Source of the DNA: an uncultured Coriobacteriaceae bacterium
GTDB taxonomy: Bacteria; Actinomycetota; Coriobacteriia; Coriobacteriales; Eggerthellaceae
Reading direction: 5' to 3'
DNA: 64,000 nt
Assembly: GCA_937937585.1 (NCBI GenBank)
Contig: CALDCB010000007.1
Location: 270,236 to 334,235, forward strand
Below the pieces are notes generated by a model. The model ran no database searches and was not told where the DNA came from. It saw only the letters and a list, made by a program, of their open reading frames with translations. Of the stretch, positions 7,403-14,167 are shown one piece after another. Positions within the stretch are counted from its first letter, which is position 1. The number at the start of each line of letters is the position of its first letter. Both the position numbers and the translations under genes were made by a program.

Positions 7403-7530
7403 GCCGTCTTCTTCTCTCCTTTCTCCCATTCGCGGTACGCCTGCTTGATCGACGAGCACATGGTGTCGAAAGCGACCTCACGGGCGGTCTTGGGCTCGTT
7501 CTCTTGATTTCGCTTGGAATCGTCTGGCAT
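7399..7530 (-). CDS. Very small phage protein (43 aa)
   Basis: The start ATG at 7530 shares one base with the stop of the HTH gene upstream (TAATG), and its end overlaps the next start by four bases. The protein MPDDSKRNQENEP... is highly charged. Coupling on both sides is the only evidence that it is translated. Confidence 0.45.
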   Translation of the reverse strand: MPDDSKRNQENEPKTAREVAFDTMCSSIKQAYREWEKGEKKTA

Positions 7531-7736
7531 TAGGCCACTGTCCTGTTCTCCGTCAGCCCGAGCAGGTAGTCTGCCGAACAATGGAATAGGCGCGTCATGG
7601 CAATGAGCTTCGAGCTGGGGATTTCGCCACCGCTCTCGTATGCGGCGATAGTTGCACGGCTCTTCAGATCGAGCTTGCTTGCTAGTCCCTCCTGGCTCAG
7701 GCCGATACGGACGCGTTCACTTGCGATTGGGTTCAT
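7530..7736 (-). CDS. Cro/CI-type HTH regulator, first gene of the leftward early operon
   Basis: The protein is 68 residues of XRE type with a helix-turn-helix around GLSQEGLASKLDLKSRATIAAYE. It starts at 7736, where GGAGGT is six bases upstream; a longer frame from 7769 would place the start inside the operator, so I reject it. It is the promoter-proximal gene of the lytic-direction operon and divergent from a second HTH gene, so by analogy with lambdoid switches it is the Cro-like member. Role assignment is inference. Operators overlapping its promoter are at 7749-7829. Confidence 0.82.
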   Translation of the reverse strand: MNPIASERVRIGLSQEGLASKLDLKSRATIAAYESGGEIPSSKLIAMTRLFHCSADYLLGLTENRTVA

Positions 7737-7748
7737 TAGCACCTCCAC

Positions 7749-7829
7749 TTCACTATCTGTGAACTTCACAATTAGTGAATATAGAAGAACATAGGACTTT
7801 TTGCAAGTAGATAATTCACTATCTGTAAA
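7749..7829. promoter_or_regulatory. Three copies of a TTCAC-N5-GTGAA operator between divergent HTH genes
   Basis: The copies are TTCACTATCTGTGAA at 7749-7763, TTCACAATTAGTGAA at 7765-7779 and TTCACTATCTGTAAA at 7815-7829. The first two are perfect inverted repeats 16 bp apart; the third has one mismatch and lies 50 bp further. Site 2 overlaps the -10 of the leftward promoter, and site 3 covers the -35 of the rightward promoter. This is the geometry of a phage lysogeny switch. Confidence 0.85.
7778..7806 (-). promoter_or_regulatory. Leftward early promoter of the phage
   Basis: On the minus strand TTGCAA (7801-7806) is followed after exactly 17 bp by TATATT (7778-7783). This is close to the sigma-70 consensus and would start the early operon just before operator 2 and operator 1. 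Confidence 0.75.
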
Positions 7830-7843
7830 GTTTTTTGTACAAT
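7815..7843 (+). promoter_or_regulatory. Rightward promoter of the lysogeny/integrase operon
   Basis: TTCACT (7815-7820) and TACAAT (7838-7843) are separated by 17 bp. The -35 box is the left half of operator 3, so binding there would shut this promoter. The first gene downstream starts at 7869. Confidence 0.65.
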
Positions 7844-7868
7844 ATGCCCATGGAGTAAGGAGGACACG

Positions 7869-8099
7869 GTGGGCACACGTCTTAAAGAAACGCGGCTTAA
7901 ATATGGCAAGAAACAGCCTGAGGTGGCTGAAGTGCTCGGTATCGGCGTACCGGCTTACTCAATGATGGAAAGCGGCCAGCGCGAGATCAACTCGTCGAAG
8001 CTCATAAAGCTTGCCGAGTTCTACGGATGTTCGGTCGATGAGTTATTGGGAACGTGGTACTGGCACGAAGTCGAGAGCCAGCGTAAAGGTAAGGAGTAG
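7869..8099 (+). CDS. XRE-family HTH regulator, probable lysogeny repressor
   Basis: The protein is 76 residues and starts with GTG at 7869 behind GGAGG. It has the full XRE helix-turn-helix (KKQPEVAEVLGIGVPAYSMMES) and a following helix GCSVDELLG. It lacks a C-terminal peptidase or dimerisation domain, so if it is the repressor it is a short form that is not cleaved by the SOS response. It is divergent from the early operon and shares its operators. It is followed after two bases by an unknown gene and then the integrase. Confidence 0.8.
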   Translation: MGTRLKETRLKYGKKQPEVAEVLGIGVPAYSMMESGQREINSSKLIKLAEFYGCSVDELLGTWYWHEVESQRKGKE

Positions 8100-8101
8100 C
8101 T

Positions 8102-8383
8102 ATGGGGATGTTCAACAAAAGCGCCGCAAAGAAGATGGCGAGCGATGCGGAGGGCTTCATCGTCAACGACGGCAAGCTTCACGCGCTCGTGTTCCAGGTG
8201 GCTGGCAAGGCCGTGTTCTCCACGGGCACGCAGTTCGAGGACAAGGTAACCGAGCGCCTGGACGGCGCATTGGCACGCGTGCAGGAAAGCGGTTGTCAGG
8301 TCGTTGACGTGAAGATGTCTGCGTGCGTCAACTCGCGCGACACGGACATGATCCTCTACAGCTTCACCGTTCTCTACCGCTAG
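8102..8383 (+). CDS. Hypothetical protein of the lysogeny operon (93 aa)
   Basis: It starts two bases after the regulator's stop with AAGGAG upstream, so it is co-transcribed with the HTH gene. The product looks like a small alpha-beta protein, with a hydrophobic C-terminal strand LYSFTVLYR. There is no signal peptide or membrane segment. It could modulate the repressor or act as a lysogenic-conversion factor; no direct evidence exists for either. Confidence 0.6.
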   Translation: MGMFNKSAAKKMASDAEGFIVNDGKLHALVFQVAGKAVFSTGTQFEDKVTERLDGALARVQESGCQVVDVKMSACVNSRDTDMILYSFTVLYR

Positions 8384-8437
8384 AAAAAAGAAGAAGCCCC
8401 ACGGAGTCATAGCGCTGCAACGCTGCCCGCGGGACTT
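8384..8437 (-). terminator. Rho-independent terminator acting on the minus strand
   Basis: Arms 8394-8404 and 8427-8437 pair along 11 positions in minus-strand RNA when two G-U wobbles are allowed; on the plus strand the same positions are C-A mismatches. The minus-strand transcript would end in CUUCUUUUUU (8393-8384). It would stop antisense transcription entering from the tRNA-Arg side before it reaches the repressor gene. Confidence 0.6.
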
Positions 8438-8473
8438 TCCTAAAGAACCTCTGAAAGGAGGCCGTTTCCAATT

Positions 8474-9937
8474 ATGCCAAAAACTGCGGTGATATACGCC
8501 CGCTTTTCGTGTAATAAGCAGCGCGAGGCCTCTATCGACGACCAGCTGCGCATCTGCCGCCAGTGGTGCCAGCGCGAGAGGTACGCCATCGTCGCGGAGT
8601 ACTGTGACTATGCCATAAGCGGTCGTACCGATGACCGCCCTGAGTTCCAGCGCATGGTGGCCAACGCCGGCGAGAGCGACATAGTGCTTGTGTACATGAT
8701 GGATCGCTTCAGCCGCGGGGAGTACGACGCGCCCATATACAAGCGCGAGCTTGCCCAGCACGGCGTGAAGCTCGTCTCGGCGCTTGAGCAGATACCAGAT
8801 TCGCCCGAGGGCATCATTTACGAGAAGCTGCTTGAGGGCCTTGCGGCGTGCGAGTCGAAGAAGACCGCGATCCGCACGAGGCGCGGCATGGAGGGCAACG
8901 CGCTCAAGTGCAAGACCAACGGCGTGCGCGTGTTCGGCTACGCCAGCAACGAGGCCGACGAGTACGTGATCAATGAGGACGAAGCAGCTTTCGTGCGCGA
9001 GGCGTTCAAGCGGCGCATAGCAAAGGAGACCACCAACTCTATAGCGCGCGACTTCGCGGCACGCGGGGTCAAGACCTCGCAGGGAAACCCGTGCGGCTAC
9101 TCGATGGTCGAGCGGATGGTAAAGAACCGGAAGTACACGGGGCGCTACGAGTGGGGCGGCGTTGTCAAAGAGGGCGGCATGCCCGCGATCATCGACGAGG
9201 TGACGTTCATGGAGGCACAGAGCATACGCGCGGCCAAGGAGCGCAGCGCGGAGAGCTGGGGCGACTTCGCCCTTTCCGGCAAGGCGATCTGCGCGGGCTG
9301 CGGGCGCAACCTGCAAGGCGTGAGCGGGCGCGGGCGCAAGAACGTGAAATACGAGTACTACCGCTGCCATGACGGCTGCGTGAGGCCCGTGAGGCGCGAG
9401 GAGCTTGAGGGCGAGATCGTCAAGGCGCTGCGGGCGCTCCTGCAAGACCGCGAGGAGGCCTTGCGGATAGCCCGCATGGTTGCGGAAAGCTCGGACGGCG
9501 CGGAGGTGGCGGCGAGGCGCAAGCAGGCCGCCCAATCGCTCTCAGCAGCCGAGCGCGGCCTGAAGAACATCCTCAACGCCATCGAGCAGGGCATAATCGC
9601 TCCTGGCGCGAAGGAACGCATAGCGGAGCTTGAGCACCAGCGCGACCGCGCCAAGCTCGACCTTGAGGCGATCAGGGACGATCAGATAGACCCCGAGCGG
9701 CTGGCCGACTTCCTTCAATGCGGTTCCGCCCTGGACGACGCGACTCTGTTGAAGGCGTTCGTATACCAGGTGAGCGTGAGCGACGAAGAGTGCATAGTGA
9801 CGCTGAACTACGACGTGGAAAGCAACGAACCCGCCAGACTTGACGTCCAACGGGTTCGTACAAAATGCAAATGGTGCCCTAGGCAGGGTTCGAACCTGTG
9901 GCCTTCTGCTCCGGAGGCAGACGCTCTATCCAACTGA
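8474..9937 (+). CDS. Large serine recombinase (phage integrase)
   Basis: The product is 487 residues. The N-terminal resolvase domain has the catalytic serine at residue 12 (YARFS) and the DRFSR motif at 77-81. A recombinase domain follows with FGYASN and SQGNPCGYS. The zinc ribbon has CAGCGRNL near residue 276 and YYRCHDGC near 299. A coiled coil spans about 325-400, and the C-terminus comes last. GAAAGGAGG precedes the ATG. The last ~20 codons (WCPRQGSNLW and on) are read from the antisense strand of the adjacent tRNA-Arg, so integration supplied the present stop codon. In the excised circle the tail should differ. It acts in site-specific insertion at the tRNA 3' end. Confidence 0.93.
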   Translation: MPKTAVIYARFSCNKQREASIDDQLRICRQWCQRERYAIVAEYCDYAISGRTDDRPEFQRMVANAGESDIVLVYMMDRFSRGEYDAPIYKRELAQHGVKLVSALEQIPDSPEGIIYEKLLEGLAACESKKTAIRTRRGMEGNALKCKTNGVRVFGYASNEADEYVINEDEAAFVREAFKRRIAKETTNSIARDFAARGVKTSQGNPCGYSMVERMVKNRKYTGRYEWGGVVKEGGMPAIIDEVTFMEAQSIRAAKERSAESWGDFALSGKAICAGCGRNLQGVSGRGRKNVKYEYYRCHDGCVRPVRREELEGEIVKALRALLQDREEALRIARMVAESSDGAEVAARRKQAAQSLSAAERGLKNILNAIEQGIIAPGAKERIAELEHQRDRAKLDLEAIRDDQIDPERLADFLQCGSALDDATLLKAFVYQVSVSDEECIVTLNYDVESNEPARLDVQRVRTKCKWCPRQGSNLWPSAPEADALSN

Positions 9938-9948
9938 GCTACTAGGGC
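9872..9948 (-). tRNA. tRNA-Arg (anticodon CCG), integration target
   Basis: Minus-strand cloverleaf: acceptor GCCCTAG pairs with CTAGGGC, followed by A and an encoded CCA at 9874-9872. The anticodon loop CTCCGGA gives CCG, and the T-loop is TTCGAAC. The 3' end faces the mobile element, the expected orientation for an attachment site. The integrase frame overlaps the 3' two-thirds on the opposite strand. Confidence 0.95.
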
Positions 9949-10046
9949 GCATCGATCGCTGATTATACGTTATCATGGCGCGTTGAAACGCTTTGAGATA
10001 AAAGCTGCAAATGTGCTGCAAAGAGAAGAACGCAAAGGAGCATACG

Positions 10047-11369
10047 GTGACGGATGCTATCAACGTGAACATCGAGCGCATGGCGTACAGCGCCGATGCG
10101 GTCGGTCATCTCCCGTCGGGGAAAACCGTGTTCGTGGAGGGCGCTGCGCCGGGCGATGTCGTGTCGGTTGAGATCGTCGAGGAAAAGTCCTCGTTCGCCC
10201 GCGCTCGCCTGGTCGAAGTGGTGGAGGCGTCCCCCGATCGCGTGCCTCCGGCAAGCTTGAGCGATGCCATGACAGGTTCGGCCCCGTGGCAGCATATCGC
10301 TTACAGCGCCCAGCTTCGCGCGAAACGCGACAATGTGGTTTCCCAGCTCGTGCGCACGGCGCATATTCCCGCCGAAGAGGCGGAGCGCATCGTCGCGCAA
10401 ACGCTTCCGTCCAAGCGCGAGTGGGGTTATCGCAACAAGATCGAGATGGGGGCGAAGACGCGTCCTGACGGCAAGATCGACCTGGGGTTTTATCGCGAAG
10501 GCTCGCATGACTTGGTAACCGTCGACGAGACGTTGCTTGCGCATAAGTCCATCCAGAAGGCCCCGAAAGCTCTTCGCGGCGCCATTCGCTATGCTCAGGG
10601 AAGCCAGGATCAGGGAATCTATCGCGTGGGCGTCAGGCACAGCCTGGTAACCGGCGACTTGGAGATCGCCCTTTGGACGGCCCCCGGCCCCTTTCCGCGT
10701 AGCCGCTTCGCGCAGATCCTGGGCAATTCGCTTAAGGCGACCAGCGTCGTGCGCGTGATGGCCGACCCGGGCAAAGCGCGCAAGATCAAGGGCGTCGAGA
10801 CGCTTGATGGCCGCGGCTATTGGCGCGACCGCATCGGCGACGCGCAATTTTCCACGCAGGCTCCGTCGTTCTTCCAGGTGAACACCGCTCAGGCTGCCAA
10901 ACTGGTGGACAAGGTGATGGAGGGCCTTGGCGGCGTTGACGGCAAGTTCGTGGCCGATTTGTATGCAGGCGGCGGCACGTTCTCGATTCCGCTTGCCATG
11001 GCAGGTGCCGACGTCGTTGCGGTTGAGTCGGCGGGATCTTCCGTTCGCGACCTGCGTTTCAACGCCGATGCGAACGGTGTGTACGTCGATGTGGTGGGTG
11101 GCGACGCCGCGCGTGAGCTTCGTGAGCTCGGCCAACTTGACGCGCTCGTGGTCGATCCCCCACGTGCCGGCCTTGCCGACAGCGTGCCGGGTGACATCGC
11201 AGCGGCTGCGCCCGAGGCCGTCGCGTATGTCAGTTGCAACCCGTCTACATGGGCGCGCGACGTGGCGCGTTTCATGGAACAGGGCTATGACCTGCAGCTT
11301 GCGACTCCGGTTGACTTGTTCCCCCAGACATACCACGTAGAGGTTGTAAGTATTTTCAAGCGCCGATAA
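10047..11369 (+). CDS. TrmA/RlmD-family 23S rRNA (uracil-C5)-methyltransferase-like protein
   Basis: I start at the GTG at 10047 because AAAGGAG lies six bases upstream; the frame is open further but lacks a site. The product is 440 residues. It has an N-terminal TRAM domain (about 1-60), a central RNA-binding part, and a C-terminal SAM-dependent methyltransferase with DLYAGGGTFSIPLA, DPPRAG and the nucleophile cysteine in SCNPSTWARD. The N-terminal CGGC-type iron-sulfur motif of RlmD is replaced by GSAPWQHIAY, so the cluster is absent. Many RumA-like enzymes of Gram-positives show this. The exact target uracil cannot be told. Confidence 0.85.
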   Translation: MTDAINVNIERMAYSADAVGHLPSGKTVFVEGAAPGDVVSVEIVEEKSSFARARLVEVVEASPDRVPPASLSDAMTGSAPWQHIAYSAQLRAKRDNVVSQLVRTAHIPAEEAERIVAQTLPSKREWGYRNKIEMGAKTRPDGKIDLGFYREGSHDLVTVDETLLAHKSIQKAPKALRGAIRYAQGSQDQGIYRVGVRHSLVTGDLEIALWTAPGPFPRSRFAQILGNSLKATSVVRVMADPGKARKIKGVETLDGRGYWRDRIGDAQFSTQAPSFFQVNTAQAAKLVDKVMEGLGGVDGKFVADLYAGGGTFSIPLAMAGADVVAVESAGSSVRDLRFNADANGVYVDVVGGDAARELRELGQLDALVVDPPRAGLADSVPGDIAAAAPEAVAYVSCNPSTWARDVARFMEQGYDLQLATPVDLFPQTYHVEVVSIFKRR

Positions 11370-11460
11370 ACGCATACTGCTAAACTAAAATCTGTATGCA
11401 GTGTCGCTGTAGTGGCGTTACTTGCACAAATGCTTATAAACACGAAGAGGAGGCGCCTTT

Positions 11461-11994
11461 ATGGCTCTTTACACTCCCAAGTACCAGCCCAACGGCAAAG
11501 AGGTGGCAGTCGTCACCACGTCCCAGGGCGTCATTCGCGTTCAGCTGGCCGGCAACGATGCTCCTATCCACGTCGGCAACTTCGTCGAGCTTGCCAAGGA
11601 CGGGTTCTACGACAACACCAAGTTCCATCGCTACGTTCCCGGCTTCGTTATCCAAGGCGGCGACCCCGAGTCCAAGAAGTACTCCAGCGACGAGGTCGTC
11701 CGCGTTTCCGGCGGTATGTTCCCCCGTCTTGGCATGGGCGGCCCGGGTTACTGCATCAAGGGCGAGTTCGCCACGAACCCCAACAACAAGCATGAGGACG
11801 GCGCATTGGCCATGGCCCGCTCCATGGATCCCGATTCCGCCGGTTCGCAGTTCTATTTCTGCCTTGGCGCACAGCATCGCCTCGACGACGGCTATACCGT
11901 TTTCGGCCAGACCATCGAAGGTATGGACGTCATCGCCAAGCTGCGCGTCGGCGACGTGGTCGAGCACATCGAGATCGAGAACGCCACCGAGTAG
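11461..11994 (+). CDS. Cyclophilin-type peptidyl-prolyl cis-trans isomerase
   Basis: The product is 177 residues, a single cyclophilin domain without a signal peptide, so it is cytoplasmic. The recognition residues are clear: FHRYVPGFVIQGGDP near residue 56 (Arg of the active site), MARSMDPDSAGSQFYFCL near 118 with the Gln/Phe pair, and DDGYTVFGQTIEGMDV near 143. It catalyses proline isomerisation during folding. GAGGAGGCG lies upstream of ATG 11461. It stands between the methyltransferase and a TPR protein, each with its own ribosome binding site. Confidence 0.93.
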   Translation: MALYTPKYQPNGKEVAVVTTSQGVIRVQLAGNDAPIHVGNFVELAKDGFYDNTKFHRYVPGFVIQGGDPESKKYSSDEVVRVSGGMFPRLGMGGPGYCIKGEFATNPNNKHEDGALAMARSMDPDSAGSQFYFCLGAQHRLDDGYTVFGQTIEGMDVIAKLRVGDVVEHIEIENATE

Positions 11995-12030
11995 CGTCAT
12001 CTCGTAAACGGTGCAAACTAAGGAACCTTC

Positions 12031-13395
12031 ATGAACAACGATCTATTCCAACAGGCAAAGGCCGCTGCGGCCGCCAAGGATTTTGAACAGGCGCTCAACC
12101 TGTACACTTCCTGCCTGCAGGACACCGAAAACCCCCTTGCCCCCGGCGAGACGGGTTTGATTTACCACCAGATCGGCAACTGCCTGACCAAGCTTAAGAA
12201 CAACGCCGAGGCCGTCAAGGCTTACACGCAGGCAACCGCCGATGCCGCTTACGATGCGGTTGGCACGGTCAATTACAACTTGGGCATGTCGTACGCTGCT
12301 CTGCACGACTACGGCAATGCGGTCAAGCATTTCGAGATCGCCGTGTCCGATTCGAAGTACCCCACGCCCTTCAAGGCGTACATGGGAATGGGCAACGTCC
12401 TTATGAAGCAGGGCAAGTCGGCCGAGGCCGGTGTGGCCTTCCGTGAGGCAGCTCTTGACGAGTCGAACCCCGATCCCACGAAGGCCCTGCTCAACCTGGG
12501 TGTTTGTTTTATGGCCCTCGACCGTCCCGCTGACGCCGTCTCTTCTTACGAGAGCGCGCTTCAGTTTGACATGAGCCCCGACGTGCGCAACAAGATGTAC
12601 GCAAGCTTGGGCCAGGCATACGTCGCCTGCGGGCAGATGCAGCAGGCCGTCGACGCCTTCGAGAACGCCATTCAGGACAAGACCTATTTCCTGTCCGCTT
12701 CGGCAAGCGTCGATTACCAGCGTGCGATTGGCGTTGTTTCCCAGGGTTCTAGCGACAAGACGCAGGCTCTGCCTCCGGTTTCCGCTGACACTTCCGGACT
12801 TGACGTGGTCGCAGCCGAACCTGCATCCGGCACCGGCATGTTCCCCGCGGTCGATAGCCCCGAGGAGATGTCCGAGGAAGACGCCTATTACTATGCCGAC
12901 ATCTACGGTTCCGAACAGGACCAGAACCGCGCTGACGATTATTTCTTCAATTCTTCCGACGAGGAGCTTGAGCAGTGGTCGCGCGGCTTGGCCAAGAAGG
13001 ATCGCAAGCGTCGCAGTGTGGGTTTGAAGATCCTGCTGGTTGTTATCGTGCTCGTCGTTGCCCTTGCGGCCGCCGCTGTTGGCGCGTTCGCCATGGGCTA
13101 TGGCTACCCGCAGCAGGAAACCGTCGTTCAGCAGGTGTTCAACAACCCCTCTAGCTCGGCTTCCAACTTCGCTTCCAGCGTGGCCAAAGATGATGTCGCT
13201 TCCATGACGGCCCTTATCCCGCAGGGTGGCACGGCTACCGTCGATGGCGTGAACAAGTCCATGAGCACCTCGGTTGCCTACGTCACCGTCAACACCTCTG
13301 CCGGCGGCTCCATCCAGTACAAGGTCACGCTTTCGCGCGAGGGTATTGGCTGGAAGGTTTCCGATATCGAGCTTTACTTCAACAGCAAGAACTAA
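12031..13395 (+). CDS. TPR-repeat protein with C-terminal membrane anchor and extracytoplasmic tail
   Basis: The product is 454 residues. Residues about 1-235 form five to six tetratricopeptide repeats (for example ALNLYTSCLQ, AVKAYTQATADA, AVKHFEIAVSD, AVSSYESALQF, AVDAFENAIQD). An acidic linker with EEDAYYYADIYG follows. A basic stretch KKDRKRR precedes a single membrane helix at about 333-358 (ILLVVIVLVVALAAAAVGAF), and about 90 residues lie outside. The tail has the look of a small DUF4878-like fold. Topology places the repeats inside and the tail outside. A scaffold or sensor role is possible; no function is known. Confidence 0.8.
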   Translation: MNNDLFQQAKAAAAAKDFEQALNLYTSCLQDTENPLAPGETGLIYHQIGNCLTKLKNNAEAVKAYTQATADAAYDAVGTVNYNLGMSYAALHDYGNAVKHFEIAVSDSKYPTPFKAYMGMGNVLMKQGKSAEAGVAFREAALDESNPDPTKALLNLGVCFMALDRPADAVSSYESALQFDMSPDVRNKMYASLGQAYVACGQMQQAVDAFENAIQDKTYFLSASASVDYQRAIGVVSQGSSDKTQALPPVSADTSGLDVVAAEPASGTGMFPAVDSPEEMSEEDAYYYADIYGSEQDQNRADDYFFNSSDEELEQWSRGLAKKDRKRRSVGLKILLVVIVLVVALAAAAVGAFAMGYGYPQQETVVQQVFNNPSSSASNFASSVAKDDVASMTALIPQGGTATVDGVNKSMSTSVAYVTVNTSAGGSIQYKVTLSREGIGWKVSDIELYFNSKN

Positions 13396-13461
13396 CTTGC
13401 CTGAAAACCGGTTATCAAGCGCATCCGCGCTTTAACGAATCTTATTAACGAAAGGATCGAA

Positions 13462-13866
13462 ATGGCAGTTCAGAAGACTTACACCATGATCAAGCCCGAC
13501 GGCGTTCGCAATGGCCACATCGGCGAGATCGTCAACCGTTTCGAGCGTGCCGGCCTCACGGTCGAGCGCATGGAGCTTGGCAACGTCACCATGGAGCAGG
13601 CCGAGGCCAACTACGCCGAGCACAAGGGCAAGCCGTTCTACGATGGCCTGATCTCCTACATCACCTCCGGCCCGGTTGTTAAGATGGTCGTTTCCGGCGA
13701 GGGCGCTGTCGCCAAGGTCCGCACCCTTATGGGCGCAACCAACCCCGCTGATGCTGCCCCTGGCACCATTCGTGGCGACTTCGGCCTGATCATGGACGAG
13801 AACGTCATCCACGGCTCCGACTCTCCCGAGTCCGCTGAGCGTGAGATCGGCATCTTCTTCAACTAA
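13462..13866 (+). CDS. ndk: Nucleoside diphosphate kinase
   Basis: The product is 134 residues, the normal length. It has TYTMIKPDGVRNG at the N-terminus, the family IRGDFG motif, and the active-site histidine in NVIHGSDSPESAEREIG near residue 115. It transfers the gamma phosphate from ATP to nucleoside diphosphates. GAAAGGATCGAA precedes the ATG. The gene is monocistronic as judged by the terminator directly after it. Confidence 0.96.
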   Translation: MAVQKTYTMIKPDGVRNGHIGEIVNRFERAGLTVERMELGNVTMEQAEANYAEHKGKPFYDGLISYITSGPVVKMVVSGEGAVAKVRTLMGATNPADAAPGTIRGDFGLIMDENVIHGSDSPESAEREIGIFFN

Positions 13867-13889
13867 TCGTTTCGATTGTTGGCTTCTTG

Positions 13890-13921
13890 GGCGGTGGTGC
13901 TTCATGCGCTGCCGCCTTTTT
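13890..13921 (+). terminator. Rho-independent terminator after ndk
   Basis: Arms 13890-13900 and 13906-13916 pair over 11 positions with G-U wobbles around a TTCAT loop, followed by TTTTTC. It ends ndk 24 bases after its stop codon. Confidence 0.75.
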
Positions 13922-14167
13922 CTTTGCCTTAAGGGCAATGGTGCGATGCGACTCGCGTTCGGCTTCGAGTGCGTATGGGGTTAGATGTGCTGTCGGCGGG
14001 TGAATCGTGCGGCGGGCGTATCGCGGGGCGATCCGCATAAGATGACGAACAGACGCTGCTTTGCGCCACCGCTCGAAAAAGACGCACCGCGAATGGCAAT
14101 CCGCGACCAAGATGTTAAAGTTTTCTCGACGCTAAGCTGAAAAACGTCAGACGAGAAAAGGAAAAGA
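13922..14167 (+). promoter_or_regulatory. Intergenic region upstream of the group 3b hydrogenase operon
   Basis: No gene is seen here. Close to the hydrogenase start an inverted repeat TTTTCTCG (14121-14128) / CGAGAAAA (14152-14159) brackets a GACG/CGTC pair, forming a stem that includes the start of the ribosome binding region (AAAAGGAAAAG). It could be a binding site or a leader hairpin that masks translation. I see no convincing -35/-10 pair. Confidence 0.35.

Larger units (their letters stand above)
1..9937. mobile_element. Integrated phage or phage-like element, left end outside the window
   Basis: About 18 short, tightly packed leftward genes encode a phage early module: RusA, ERF, SSB, replisome organizer, DnaC-like loader, HNH-type protein and small unknowns. 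They diverge at 7737-7868 from a short rightward operon ending in a large serine integrase that abuts a tRNA-Arg. Structural (capsid, terminase, tail) genes are not in view and would lie to the left. Because the left boundary is missing, the duplicated attachment site cannot be shown. Whether this is a complete prophage, a remnant or a phage-derived island cannot be decided from this window. Boundary on the right is set by the tRNA gene at 9872-9948. Confidence 0.85.

Noticed and set aside
8021..9535. 504-codon minus-strand frame across the integrase gene
   Set aside because: The integrase on the plus strand has all the serine recombinase motifs; the antisense frame is low-complexity His/Ala/Leu-rich and has no ribosome binding site.
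13859..14110. Small minus-strand frame in the gap after ndk
   Set aside because: No ribosome binding site, no motif, and it runs across the ndk terminator.
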